Source: a bacterium
GTDB taxonomy: Bacteria; Actinomycetota; Acidimicrobiia; Acidimicrobiales; Bin134
Assembly: GCA_026708015.1 (NCBI GenBank)
Contig: JAPOVT010000055.1
Coordinates: 14,461 to 78,460, forward strand
Direction: 5' to 3'
DNA length: 64,000 bases
The stretch's first letter is position 1. Each line of letters opens with the position of its first letter. The translations under genes were made by a program, and so were the position numbers. Positions 7,400 through 15,999 of the stretch are shown here, piece by piece. The notes beneath the pieces are model-generated. The model ran no database searches. It was not told the origin of the DNA and saw only the letters and a program-made list of their open reading frames with translations.

Positions 7400-10078
7400 T
7401 CAGACTCGGGCGACTTCCCGCTCCTCAAACGTCTCGATGATGTCGCCTTGCTTGAGGTCTTGGAAGTCGGACAAGCCGATGCCGCACTCGAAACCGGACT
7501 GCACTTCGCGCACATCCTCTTTGAATCGCTTGAGTGAGGAGACTGTGCCCCGCCAGATGACCGCGCCATCCCGCAAGAACCGGACTTTGGAGCCTCGGGA
7601 GATGGCGCCGTTGAGCACATAGCAGCCAGCCACCGCGCCGACCCGGGGAATCCGGAAGATCTCCCGTACCTCGGCGTCGCCGGTGACGACTTCCTCGAAC
7701 TCCGGGGCGAGCATCCCCACCATGGCGTTTTCCACGTCCTCGATCAGCTTGTAGATGATCTCGTAGGTGCGGATTTCCACTTTCTCCAGCTCAGCCAGCT
7801 CTCTGGCCTTGCGATCGGGCCTGACGTTGAAGCCGATGATGGTGGCGTTGGACGCGGCGGCCAATTGGATGTCATTGGCAGTCACCCCGCCCACACCCCG
7901 GTGGACAAAGGCCAGCTTCACCTCGTCGCGCCCCAGTCGCTGGAGGCTGTCCACAACTGCCTCGAGCGACCCGTTCACATCTGCTTTGACGATGAGGTTC
8001 AGCGTGGCGGTCTCGCCGGCCTGGATCTGGTTGAAAATGTCCTCTAGGCGGGCGCCGCCCGCGGTGGCGGCAGCGTCCCGGCCCAGGCTGGCGATCCGCT
8101 GGGAGTGCTCTCGTGTTTGGGCGACCTTGGCCGCCACCTTCTCGTTGGGAGCGACCACAAAGGCGTCCCCGGCGTTGGCCACGTCGGAGAGGCCAAGCAC
8201 CTGCACCGGCTTCGATGGCAAAGCCTCCTTAATCTGGTTGCCGCGGTCGTCGAGCAATGCCCGGACCCGTCCCCAAGATGCCCCGGCAACCACTGGATCC
8301 CCTCGCCTTAGGGTTCCGTGCTGGACCAACAATGTGGCTACGGGGCCTCGTCCGATATCCAAGTTGGATTCCAATACCACTCCTCGGGCCCGACCCTCCG
8401 GATCGGCCCGCAGATCCTCCACTTCGGCCACCACGGCCAGCTGTTCGAGCAAGTCGTCGATACCGAGATTCTGAAGAGCAGAGATCTCCACCATGATTGT
8501 TTCGCCACCCCACTGCTCGGGCACCAGCTCGTGCTCGGAGAGCTGCTGCATGGTCCGATTGGGATCGGCGTTGTTGCGATCGATCTTGTTGACGGCCACG
8601 ACGATGGGAACATCCGCCGCCTGGGCATGGTTGATGGCCTCCAGTGTCTGGGGCATAACGCCGTCGTCGGCTGCCACTACCAGCACCACGATGTCGGTGG
8701 CGTCGGCGCCCCGGGCCCGCATGGCTGTGAAGGCGGCGTGGCCGGGGGTGTCGATGAACGTCAGGGTTCGCCCTTCCTTGTCCACCTGATAGGCGCCGAT
8801 GTGCTGGGTGATGCCCCCGGCCTCGCCCTCGGCCACGTTGGCGTTGCGGATTTGGTCGAGCAACTTGGTCTTGCCGTGATCCACGTGGCCCATGACGGTG
8901 ATCACCGGAGGTCGGATGGGGAAGTCCTCTGTGAGCTCACCTTGGTCGAAGTCGGCTTCTAGCAGTTTGAGCAGTTCGTTTTCCTGCTCCTCCCCGGGAT
9001 CCACCAGTCGGATCTCGGCGCCTACCTCGGCGGCAAAGAGCTCGATCATGTCGTCGGTCAGAGACTGGGTAGCGGTGACCATCTCTCCCTGCTGCATGAG
9101 AAACCGGACTACATCAGCAGCCGTCTGATTCAGCTTCGGACCCACCTCCAGCGGAGTCGACGCCCGCTCGATCACCACCTCACCCGTGGGTGCAGCCGCA
9201 TCCGTCGGGGTGTAGTCGGGGATGTTCATGGGCTGGAGGTCTTCGGCCACCCGCCGACGCCGCCGGCTCTTGCGCCGCCTCTGCTGAGGGCGCTGGGGAC
9301 CCCCTCGACCCCGACCTGCTGGGCCTCCGGGGCCGCTGGGCGGACCTCCTAGGGCTCCAGACGGGCCGCGTGCCGGCAACGGTGCCGGAGACCGACCAGG
9401 CGTTACGACCCCGGGTCCTTGGGTTCCGGCCGCTGGGCGGACTGGACCGCGTGGGCCCCGGCGCGGACTCGGCGACGGACCCCGACCGCCCCGACCAGGG
9501 GGTGGGGGAATCGGCTTGCCCGAAGAAGACGTAGGCGGTCGGCCGGGGGGTGGGGGAATCGGCTTGCCCGAGCGTGAGACTGGTGGAATGGTTCGAGCAG
9601 AGGCTGCTGGCTGAGCAGCAGGTGGTTCGGCTGCCGGTTTGGGGGCAGTTCGGGGTGACGGGGTCGGGGCAACGGAGGGAGGCTCAGCTGGGGGCGCTGC
9701 TGGACGGGGGCGAGGTGACATCCCGCCGCTGGAGGTGACCACCCGCGTCGGCTTCGGGGGTTCCACGGACTCGGGCTCGGGCTCAAGCTCAGGCTCCGAT
9801 TTGAACTCGGGTTCTGGTTCGGGCTCCGGCTCCGGTTCGGGCTCCGGCTCCGGTTCGGGCTCGGGTTCTGGTTCGGGCTCCGGCTCCGGTTCGGGCTCGG
9901 GGGGCCGAATCAGGCCATCACGATCCGCTCGCCGCCGGACGCGGTCAGCTTGAGCATCCACGATGCTCGAGGAGTGGCTGTTGACGCCGATCCCCAGTTT
10001 CATGCAGAGATCAAGCGTTTCCTTGTTCGTGAGGCCGAGCTCGCGGGCAAGCTCGTACACCCGAATTTTTGCTGGCAA
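7400..10078 (-). CDS. infB: Translation initiation factor IF-2
   Basis: IF-2 is the GTPase that brings initiator tRNA to the ribosome and promotes subunit joining. From the preferred start the protein has 892 residues: an N-terminal IF2_N domain ([13 protein letters not shown]), a long low-complexity linker with a Glu-Pro block and Pro/Gly/Arg-rich stretches, then the G domain with [13 protein letters not shown] and NKID, followed by the C-terminal barrel domains. I prefer the TTG at 10078 because the family starts at (M)[10 protein letters not shown] and an AAGAAAGAA purine run precedes it. The ATG at 10120 adds 14 non-family residues and sits inside a hairpin loop. The usual ylxR gene between nusA and infB is absent. 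Confidence 0.95.
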   Translation of the reverse strand: MPAKIRVYELARELGLTNKETLDLCMKLGIGVNSHSSSIVDAQADRVRRRADRDGLIRPPEPEPEPEPEPEPEPEPEPEPEPEPEPEPEPEFKSEPELEPEPESVEPPKPTRVVTSSGGMSPRPRPAAPPAEPPSVAPTPSPRTAPKPAAEPPAAQPAASARTIPPVSRSGKPIPPPPGRPPTSSSGKPIPPPPGRGGRGPSPSPRRGPRGPVRPAAGTQGPGVVTPGRSPAPLPARGPSGALGGPPSGPGGPAGRGRGGPQRPQQRRRKSRRRRRVAEDLQPMNIPDYTPTDAAAPTGEVVIERASTPLEVGPKLNQTAADVVRFLMQQGEMVTATQSLTDDMIELFAAEVGAEIRLVDPGEEQENELLKLLEADFDQGELTEDFPIRPPVITVMGHVDHGKTKLLDQIRNANVAEGEAGGITQHIGAYQVDKEGRTLTFIDTPGHAAFTAMRARGADATDIVVLVVAADDGVMPQTLEAINHAQAADVPIVVAVNKIDRNNADPNRTMQQLSEHELVPEQWGGETIMVEISALQNLGIDDLLEQLAVVAEVEDLRADPEGRARGVVLESNLDIGRGPVATLLVQHGTLRRGDPVVAGASWGRVRALLDDRGNQIKEALPSKPVQVLGLSDVANAGDAFVVAPNEKVAAKVAQTREHSQRIASLGRDAAATAGGARLEDIFNQIQAGETATLNLIVKADVNGSLEAVVDSLQRLGRDEVKLAFVHRGVGGVTANDIQLAAASNATIIGFNVRPDRKARELAELEKVEIRTYEIIYKLIEDVENAMVGMLAPEFEEVVTGDAEVREIFRIPRVGAVAGCYVLNGAISRGSKVRFLRDGAVIWRGTVSSLKRFKEDVREVQSGFECGIGLSDFQDLKQGDIIETFEEREVARV
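9805..9902 (-). repeat. Glu-Pro hexanucleotide repeat block in infB
   Basis: The DNA alternates 6-base units (plus-strand forms ggctcc, ggttcg, ggctcg, ggttct) that encode an uninterrupted run of Glu-Pro pairs in the IF-2 linker. Longer 18- and 36-base subpatterns recur, which points to growth by slippage or unequal exchange. It lies wholly in frame inside infB. Confidence 0.85.
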
Positions 10079-10111
10079 ATGGTTCTTTCTTGGTCCGTCC
10101 GCAATGCGCGG

Positions 10112-10140
10112 CCGACCCATTTGGGTCGGGATTTTATTTT
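10112..10140 (+). promoter_or_regulatory. Perfect hairpin with T-rich flank at the infB 5' end
   Basis: CCGACCC (10112-10118) pairs with GGGTCGG (10123-10129) around a 4-base loop. On the plus strand it is followed by GATTTTATTTT, which looks like an intrinsic terminator. On the minus strand, the sense strand of infB, it would hold the upstream ATG at 10120 in the loop. No plus-strand gene needs termination here. It may block antisense transcription or occlude the upstream ATG. Both roles are inference. Confidence 0.45.
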
Positions 10141-10187
10141 CTCACGCCCAGCCGTCAGATTTCGAAGTCAATCTGAGGCGCTGGTCT

Positions 10188-11351
10188 TTACCCCGTTGGA
10201 GGACCGCCTTCCACTGGTTCCCCCAACTCCTCAACCGGGCCCCCTTCACTGCCCTCAGCTGCCCATTCCTCGGCCGAAAGCGCGGGGCCCCCTTCAGCCG
10301 GCCGCCAAACCTGCTCGCCGGTTGTCTCGTCGACAACCCATTCTCCCTCGGCCCAGTCCATCGCCTCATAGGCGGCTTCCTGGGCCAACTGGGTTTCGCT
10401 CTTGATATCGATTCGCCATCCGGTCAATCGGGCAGACAGGCGCGCATTCTGGCCTTCTTTGCCGATGGCCAGCGAAAGCTGGTAGTCGGGCACGACGACC
10501 TCGGCAACCCCGGACTCCTCGTCAATGGACACCTCTTTGATCTTGGCCGGAGACAGCGCTTTGGCCACGAAGTCGGCCGGATCATCCGCGAAGGGAACGA
10601 TGTCGATCTTCTCCCCCCGCAACTCGTTGACCACCATCCGCACCCGGGCACCTCGAGCCCCCACGCACGCTCCAACGGGATCCACGTTGGTGTCATTGGA
10701 CGACACTGCGATCTTCGTCCGGTGACCGGGTTCTCGGGCACATGCCTTGATCTCCACCACGCCATCGGCGATTTCCGGAACTTCCAGTTCGAACAGCCGT
10801 CTGATCAGTCCAGGATGGGTTCGGCTAACCACGATTTGCGGGCCCTTGGCCGTCTTGCGGACCTCCACGATGTAGGCCTTGAGCCGGCTGTTGGCGTCAG
10901 GGCGCTCAAAGGGCACCTGCTCGGCCTGGGGCAAGAGCGCCTCCACGCGTCCCAAATCCAGGAGGGTGTAGCGGGCATCGTTCTGCTGAATGATCCCGGT
11001 CACGATGTCACCCTCGCGGCCGGCATATTCCTCGTACTTGAGCTCGCGCTCCACCTCTCGAATCCGCTGCATCATGACCTGCTTGGCCGTCTGGGCCGCG
11101 ATGCGTCCGAAGCCGTCGGGAGTAACATCGAACGGTTCTCCGATGGGCTCACCGTCGTCATCCAGCTTTTGCGCGAAGACCTGGATGTCGGCCGTCTCAG
11201 GATTGATCGTGACCCAGGCGTATTCCTCGCTGTCGGGCATGCGCTTATAGGCCGATTCAAGGGCATCGGCCAGCGCAGCCAGCAGGGCTTCCACCGAGAT
11301 TCCCTTGTCTGCGGCCAGCGCTTGCAGGGCTTCCAGCATGTCAGGATTCAT
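10188..11351 (-). CDS. nusA: Transcription elongation factor NusA
   Basis: NusA binds RNA polymerase and controls pausing, termination and antitermination. The 387-residue product has the N-terminal polymerase-binding domain (MNPDMLEALQALA, then AYKRMPDSEEYAWV), an S1 domain (residues about 130-200), and two KH domains, with VGARGARVRMVVNEL and LAIGKEGQNARLSARL as their GXXG regions. The acidic C-terminal repeats of proteobacterial NusA are absent, as usual in actinobacteria; a short acidic Glu/Gly tail is present. The ATG at 11351 follows AAGGAGAA and overlaps the rimP stop by 4 bp (ATGA). A longer start upstream would run into rimP. Confidence 0.95.
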   Translation of the reverse strand: MNPDMLEALQALAADKGISVEALLAALADALESAYKRMPDSEEYAWVTINPETADIQVFAQKLDDDGEPIGEPFDVTPDGFGRIAAQTAKQVMMQRIREVERELKYEEYAGREGDIVTGIIQQNDARYTLLDLGRVEALLPQAEQVPFERPDANSRLKAYIVEVRKTAKGPQIVVSRTHPGLIRRLFELEVPEIADGVVEIKACAREPGHRTKIAVSSNDTNVDPVGACVGARGARVRMVVNELRGEKIDIVPFADDPADFVAKALSPAKIKEVSIDEESGVAEVVVPDYQLSLAIGKEGQNARLSARLTGWRIDIKSETQLAQEAAYEAMDWAEGEWVVDETTGEQVWRPAEGGPALSAEEWAAEGSEGGPVEELGEPVEGGPPTG

Positions 11352-11830
11352 CGGCTGCTCTTCTCCTTGATCTTTTTCTTCGGCTCCGGACCCCATTCAA
11401 AAACGGTCCTGGCCTTGGTGATGTCGCTGAACGAAAACCTACGAGGAACTCCGTCCTCTTCTATGGTAATCCCATCATCATCGCATCCCATCAGCACACC
11501 CTGGATCCGGCGTTGCCCCTCGATTTGGGGGCCGAGTTTGACGCTAATGGCCTCGCCAATTGCCCGGGCATAGTGCTCTGGCCGCCGCAGCGGCCGCTCC
11601 AAGCCAGGGCTGGTTATCTCCAGGGTGTAGCGGCCGGGAACGAGGTCGTTGTCATCCAGCAGTCGAGAGGCCACCTTGGAGGCGTCGGCCACTTCATCCA
11701 GGCTGATGCCGCCGGGTTTGTCCACGATGATGCGTAAAACCCCGCCTCCGTAAGTGATGTCGTACACCTCCAGGCCCCTACCCTGGAAAAGAGGCGCGAG
11801 CAGGTCGTACACGTTGTCTGCTACCGACAT
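11348..11830 (-). CDS. rimP: Ribosome maturation factor RimP
   Basis: RimP binds 16S rRNA and S12 during 30S assembly. I chose the ATG at 11830 (MSVADNVYDLLAPLFQGRG), which has an AAAGGGG site just upstream and gives 160 residues, normal for the family. Visible blocks are the N-terminal alpha/beta domain with GLEVYDITYGGGVLRI, ASRLLDDNDLVPGRYTLEITSPGLERPL (split across about residues 61-85) and the C-terminal SH3-like barrel. The Lys-rich end KKKIKEKSSR is followed by the nusA overlap. It appears to be the first gene of the rimP-nusA-infB unit. Confidence 0.93.
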   Translation of the reverse strand: MSVADNVYDLLAPLFQGRGLEVYDITYGGGVLRIIVDKPGGISLDEVADASKVASRLLDDNDLVPGRYTLEITSPGLERPLRRPEHYARAIGEAISVKLGPQIEGQRRIQGVLMGCDDDGITIEEDGVPRRFSFSDITKARTVFEWGPEPKKKIKEKSSR

Positions 11831-11878
11831 CTCGCCCCTTTCCTGGCTGGTGGTCTTCTGCCCCTCCCCAAAGTCAGA

Positions 11879-11902
11879 AGGCGTGGGCCCCAGCCCACGC
11901 CT
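11879..11902 (-). promoter_or_regulatory. 10-bp perfect hairpin in the rimP leader
   Basis: AGGCGTGGGC (11879-11888) and GCCCACGCCT (11893-11902) form a perfect 10-bp stem with a 4-base loop. It lies about 50 bases before rimP and just downstream of a candidate promoter, so it would form the 5' end of the transcript. No U-run follows. A role in mRNA stability or feedback control is possible but unproven. Confidence 0.45.
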
Positions 11903-11908
11903 CACCCG

Positions 11909-11936
11909 ACTAAAGAGATCGACGATACGCCGTCAA
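11909..11936 (-). promoter_or_regulatory. Candidate sigma-A-type promoter of rimP-nusA-infB
   Basis: On the minus strand TTGACG (plus 11931-11936) is followed after 16 bases by TTTAGT (plus 11909-11914). This is a good -35 and a fair -10. It lies in the gap between proS and rimP, with transcription predicted to begin near 11902, at the foot of the leader hairpin. Confidence 0.4.
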
Positions 11937-11983
11937 TCTTACCCGCTGAACGCAGGCATGTCGCTGCACAGGCGGGGCATATT

Positions 11984-13396
11984 TCAGTAGCTGCGGCCGC
12001 AGACAGCCACCAGATCGGGCTCGTCGCCCGCCTGGGGCAGAGTCCCGTCGGGGCGTTGCAAGCACCGCACGGTTATCGCTTCCTCGGCCAGGGCAGCTTC
12101 GCCTTCAGGCCCGAGTTTGGCCCAGGGAATGCGGGCGAACCCGATAACGGCCGCCTCCCGGACCTCATCTGTTGTTGTCGCCTCGGAAATTCGGGAGTCC
12201 CTCCACGCCATGGCATCGTCGTAGACGCTTTGCTGGATGGCCTCCAGGAGCGATTCCACCCTCTTCGGCGCCTCAGAGAGGCTGACCGCCACCTTCTCGC
12301 CGCCAATCCGAGACACCAGGATGGCCTGTCCCTGCTCCAAATCGCGGGGGCCGATCTCCACCCTGACGGGCACGCCCTTCAGCTCCCAGTCGGTGGCCCT
12401 GCGGCCAAATCCCGTTCCCGTGCGATCGTCCACCCTCGCCCGCATTCCGGCCGCGCCGAGTTCATCGGCCAGCCGGCGGCAGGCATCCACCACCCCCTCG
12501 GCATCCCGCACCGCAATGACCGCGACTTGAATGGGTGCCAAACGGGGCGGGACGACCAAGCCGCGGTCGTCGCCGTGGGCCATGATCAACCCACCCACCA
12601 TTCGAGACGACACTCCCCACGAGGTCTGCCACACATGTGACTGGTTTCCCTCGCCATCTAGGTACGTGATGTCGAACATGGTGGCGAAGCTCTGACCCAG
12701 CTCGTGGGAAGTCCCCATCTGGAGCGCCTTGCCGTCTCGCATCATCCCTTCGAGGCACATCGAGTTGATGGCCCCGGGAAACCGCTCAGCCTCGGTCTTG
12801 TATCCGATGAGCACCGGGATGGCCAGCACCGACTCCATGAAGTCCCGATACACCTCGTGGAGGATTCGGGCGGCATAGTCACGGGCCTCCTGGCGAGTGG
12901 CATGGGCGGTGTGGCCCTCCTGCCACAAGAACTCGGTGGTCCGCAGGAAGATCCGGGGGCGCATCTCCCAGCGGACCACGTTGGCCCACTGGTTGATCAG
13001 CAGCGGCAGGTCGCGATGGCTCTGCACCCACTTGGAGAAATAGGCATTGATGATGGTCTCGCTGGTGGGGCGCACCACCACCGGCTCAGTCAGCTCGCGG
13101 CCTCCGCCCTGGGTGACCACAGCCAGTTCGGGGCTGAAACCCTCGACGTGGTCTGACTCCCGGTTCAGGTAGCTCTCGGGGATGAACAGCGGAAAGTAGG
13201 CGTTGTCGGCCCCCGCAGCCTTGATCCGCTGGTCCACCTCCGCCTGCATCCGCTCCCAAAGGGCATACCCATAGGGCCGGATCACCATGGTGCCCCGCAC
13301 CGGCCCGTTGTCAGCCAACTCCGCTTTGTTGAGGATGTCCTGATACCAGCGGGGAAAGTCCTCGGTCTGCGAGGTAAGCACCCCTTTGTCAGCCAT
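11984..13396 (-). CDS. proS: Prolyl-tRNA synthetase, archaeal/eukaryotic-like short form
   Basis: ProRS charges tRNA-Pro. This 470-residue form lacks the large insertion (INS) editing domain of the common bacterial type. It has class II motifs (VVRPTSETI; NQWANVVRWEMRPRIFLRTTEF split across about residues 115-155), an anticodon-binding domain and a C-terminal extension that ends in Tyr (VAVCGRSY). These are hallmarks of the archaeal-like type also known from Thermus. The ATG at 13396 follows AGGAGA, which overlaps the end of ispG; the GTG two codons upstream is less likely. Confidence 0.93.
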   Translation of the reverse strand: MADKGVLTSQTEDFPRWYQDILNKAELADNGPVRGTMVIRPYGYALWERMQAEVDQRIKAAGADNAYFPLFIPESYLNRESDHVEGFSPELAVVTQGGGRELTEPVVVRPTSETIINAYFSKWVQSHRDLPLLINQWANVVRWEMRPRIFLRTTEFLWQEGHTAHATRQEARDYAARILHEVYRDFMESVLAIPVLIGYKTEAERFPGAINSMCLEGMMRDGKALQMGTSHELGQSFATMFDITYLDGEGNQSHVWQTSWGVSSRMVGGLIMAHGDDRGLVVPPRLAPIQVAVIAVRDAEGVVDACRRLADELGAAGMRARVDDRTGTGFGRRATDWELKGVPVRVEIGPRDLEQGQAILVSRIGGEKVAVSLSEAPKRVESLLEAIQQSVYDDAMAWRDSRISEATTTDEVREAAVIGFARIPWAKLGPEGEAALAEEAITVRCLQRPDGTLPQAGDEPDLVAVCGRSY

Positions 13397-13398
13397 TC

Positions 13399-14622
13399 TC
13401 ACGCTCTCCTGCGGATCATTTCGATCTTCTGACTCGCCTGGTTGGCATCATCACCCTGATCGACCAGCAAGCGGCTCCTGTCCCGCTCGGCTTCTCGCGC
13501 CGCGGCCACTGTGTCGGCCCTTTCCAGCGCGGCCTCAGCACCATGCTCGTGAATGAACTCCGCCCACTCAACCAGGGAGGACACCATTTCCTCCTCAGCC
13601 ACCACGGCCACGTTGCGGCCCTTGACGAACAGGTGGCCCCGCTTGTTGCCAGCCGCGATGCCGATGTCAGCGTCGCGCGCCTCGCCGGGTCCGTTGACCA
13701 CACAGCCCATGACCGCCACTTGCAGGGGGATCTCCCGGTCGCCGAACGCTTCCATGGCCTGATCGGCTACGGCGTACACGTCGATCTCGGCCCGACCGCA
13801 GCTCGGGCAGGCGATCAAGTCCACGTTCTTGCGCTCCCGCAGCCCCATGGACTCAAGGAGCTGGCGGCCGGCCTTGGCCTCTTGCACCGGGTCGGCGGTG
13901 AGGCTGTACCGGATGGTGTCGCCTATGCCATCGGCCAACAGCGTGCCGATGCCCGCAGTGGATTTGATCAACCCCACGGGGGGCGGCCCCGCTTCGGTCA
14001 CCCCGAGGTGCAGGGGATGGTCGGTGACCTCGGATAACTGGCGGTAGGCCTCGATCATGAGAGGCACGCTGGACGCCTTGACCGAGATCTTGACATCGTT
14101 GAAGTCCATTTCCCGGAAGTAGTCGAGCTCCATCTGGGCCGACTCCACCATGGCTTCCGAGGTAACTCGGTCGCCGTGCTTTCGGTACAGGTCAGGGTGC
14201 AGTGATCCCCCATTCACCCCGATGCGAATGGGAACCCCTCGATCTCGGCATTCCGAGGCCACCGCCCGGATGTGCTCGGGCTTGCGGATATTTCCGGGAT
14301 TCAGCCTCAGGCACTGGACGCCGGCGTCCAGCGCGGCCAGCGCCATGCGGTACTGGTGGTGAATGTCGGCCACGATCGGCACCGGAGAGCGGGGCACGAT
14401 CTGGGCCAAACCCTCGGCAGCCTCGATCTCATTGCAGGTGCAGCGGACAATATCGGCCCCCGCCGCAGCCAGGGCGTATATCTGCTGAAGGGTGCCCTCC
14501 ACATCAGCAGTGCGAGTAGTGGTCATGGACTGGACAGTGATGGGCGCGCCACCGCCGACGGCCACATCCCCCACATGGATTCGGCGGGTGGGACGCCGCT
14601 CGAAAGCTGCCTCTACTTCCAT
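13399..14622 (-). CDS. ispG: 4-hydroxy-3-methylbut-2-en-1-yl diphosphate synthase (IspG)
   Basis: IspG carries out the next-to-last step of the MEP isoprenoid pathway, reducing MEcPP to HMBPP with a [4Fe-4S] cluster. The 407-residue protein has the TIM-barrel part (ITVQSMTTTRTADV, ADIHHQYRMAL, LRLNPGNI) and the cluster part with ACPSCGR and GCVVNGPGEARDAD, which supply the three Cys and the Glu ligand. It follows rseP and dxr, the usual actinobacterial dxr-rseP-ispG order. The C-terminus is longer than usual (an Ala/Glu/Arg-rich helix). It directly abuts proS. Confidence 0.96.
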   Translation of the reverse strand: MEVEAAFERRPTRRIHVGDVAVGGGAPITVQSMTTTRTADVEGTLQQIYALAAAGADIVRCTCNEIEAAEGLAQIVPRSPVPIVADIHHQYRMALAALDAGVQCLRLNPGNIRKPEHIRAVASECRDRGVPIRIGVNGGSLHPDLYRKHGDRVTSEAMVESAQMELDYFREMDFNDVKISVKASSVPLMIEAYRQLSEVTDHPLHLGVTEAGPPPVGLIKSTAGIGTLLADGIGDTIRYSLTADPVQEAKAGRQLLESMGLRERKNVDLIACPSCGRAEIDVYAVADQAMEAFGDREIPLQVAVMGCVVNGPGEARDADIGIAAGNKRGHLFVKGRNVAVVAEEEMVSSLVEWAEFIHEHGAEAALERADTVAAAREAERDRSRLLVDQGDDANQASQKIEMIRRRA

Positions 14623-14682
14623 GCCCTCAGCTTGGCACGCCCGGCGCGTGGCGTTCGCAATTGTTAGCGGCCATCACGTTCA

Positions 14683-15996
14683 TCAACTCGGAATCTCCAC
14701 CGGATCGGTGAAGTCGAGATAGACCGACCCGATGAAGACAAAGGCCAGTATCAAGATCACGGCATAGGCCACCGGCACCATTTTGGAGACGTCGGCGCTG
14801 TATCGACGGCCTCGCCAGGACCGCAGTCGCTCGTAGGTGGCGATCACCACATGGCCGCCATCAAAGGGAAGAAGCGGGATCATGTTGAAGACCCCGATGA
14901 ACACATTCAACAGAGCCAAGAACAGCAGCAGATTCCCGTAGCCGTTCTCGGTGAGGTCAGCGCCTATCTTGAGCGCGCCGAAGATCGATACCACTCGGTC
15001 GCCGTCGTCGACGGGGGCCGCCGTGGTGAATCCCCTTCCGGACGGAACTGTGCTCTGCTGGGATGGTTCGTCGGCCACATCGCGGAAGAAGTCATTGAGC
15101 CCGCTGGGGGAGAAGAATCTGCCGATGCCGAAAACTGATTCCTTGACCAGGAAACCGAATTCATCCAGCGTGTCAGGTACGGCCTCAAGGTATCCGACCT
15201 CCACCTGATGACGCGACCAGGCTGAAGCAGATGAGATGCCGATAAACCCCCTGTTGGAGTCATCAGGATGAGTGCCCAGCGTCAGCGTGCGGACTAGCTC
15301 TTCGTCTCCCCTGACTACCCCCAAGCTCACCGGAGTACCCGGTTCGGGCAATACCGCCACCATCTCGCTCATGGTGGCTACCGGACTGTCGTCGACCGAG
15401 ACAATGCGATCGCCCGGCAGCAGCCCCGCCCTCCCAGCCGGTGAGCCGGGAGCCACGAAGTTCACCGTCCAATCGGGTGAGGGCACGTCTTCGTGCTTGC
15501 CCCCAATAACCAGGAAGGAGAAGATCAGAACCAGCGCCAGCAGAAAATGCACGGTCGAACCGGCCACGGCCACCGACATCCGCCGCCAGTAGGGCTTGCT
15601 GCGATACGTGCGGTGTTCGTCAGCCGGGGGAACTTCCTCCAGATTGTTCATCCCGATGATCCGCACATAGGCACCGGCCGGTATCGCCTTAATGCCGTAG
15701 ACGGTCTCGCCCCGGCGGACTGACCACAGGCGAGGCCCGAATCCCAAGAAGAACTCGGTGACCCTCATGCCCGCCGCCCGGGCAGCGACAAAGTGGCCCA
15801 TCTCGTGCAGGAAGATCATGCCGATAACGGCCAGCACGACGATGAGCATCGGAAGTCCCCAGACCACCTGCACCAGGGCGAGCAAGCCGGCCACCAGCGC
15901 CAAACCTCCCCAACCCTCGCGCGATGCCCGCAAATTGCCGAGCGGGGTCGCCGGAGGCTGACTGCTCCCCGTGGAGCCGACTTGATGGAAGGTCAT
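14683..15996 (-). CDS. rseP: Site-2 protease, M50 family (RseP-like)
   Basis: This is an intramembrane zinc metalloprotease that cleaves anti-sigma factors and other membrane proteins after a first site-1 cut. The active site HEMGH is at residues 64-68, inside the first membrane segments. A PDZ domain follows (about residues 180-260), and the third motif NMIPLLPFDGGH near residue 380 supplies the zinc-binding Asp. The length of 437 fits. It lies 3 bp from dxr and 60 bp before ispG; the conserved link with MEP genes is positional and its meaning is not known. Confidence 0.93.
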   Translation of the reverse strand: MTFHQVGSTGSSQPPATPLGNLRASREGWGGLALVAGLLALVQVVWGLPMLIVVLAVIGMIFLHEMGHFVAARAAGMRVTEFFLGFGPRLWSVRRGETVYGIKAIPAGAYVRIIGMNNLEEVPPADEHRTYRSKPYWRRMSVAVAGSTVHFLLALVLIFSFLVIGGKHEDVPSPDWTVNFVAPGSPAGRAGLLPGDRIVSVDDSPVATMSEMVAVLPEPGTPVSLGVVRGDEELVRTLTLGTHPDDSNRGFIGISSASAWSRHQVEVGYLEAVPDTLDEFGFLVKESVFGIGRFFSPSGLNDFFRDVADEPSQQSTVPSGRGFTTAAPVDDGDRVVSIFGALKIGADLTENGYGNLLLFLALLNVFIGVFNMIPLLPFDGGHVVIATYERLRSWRGRRYSADVSKMVPVAYAVILILAFVFIGSVYLDFTDPVEIPS

Positions 15997-15999
15997 CGC

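Noticed and set aside
9963-11573. Plus-strand frame of 536 codons antisense to nusA
   Set aside because: It lies over nusA and rimP, whose motifs are unmistakable; its composition is typical of a high-GC antisense shadow.
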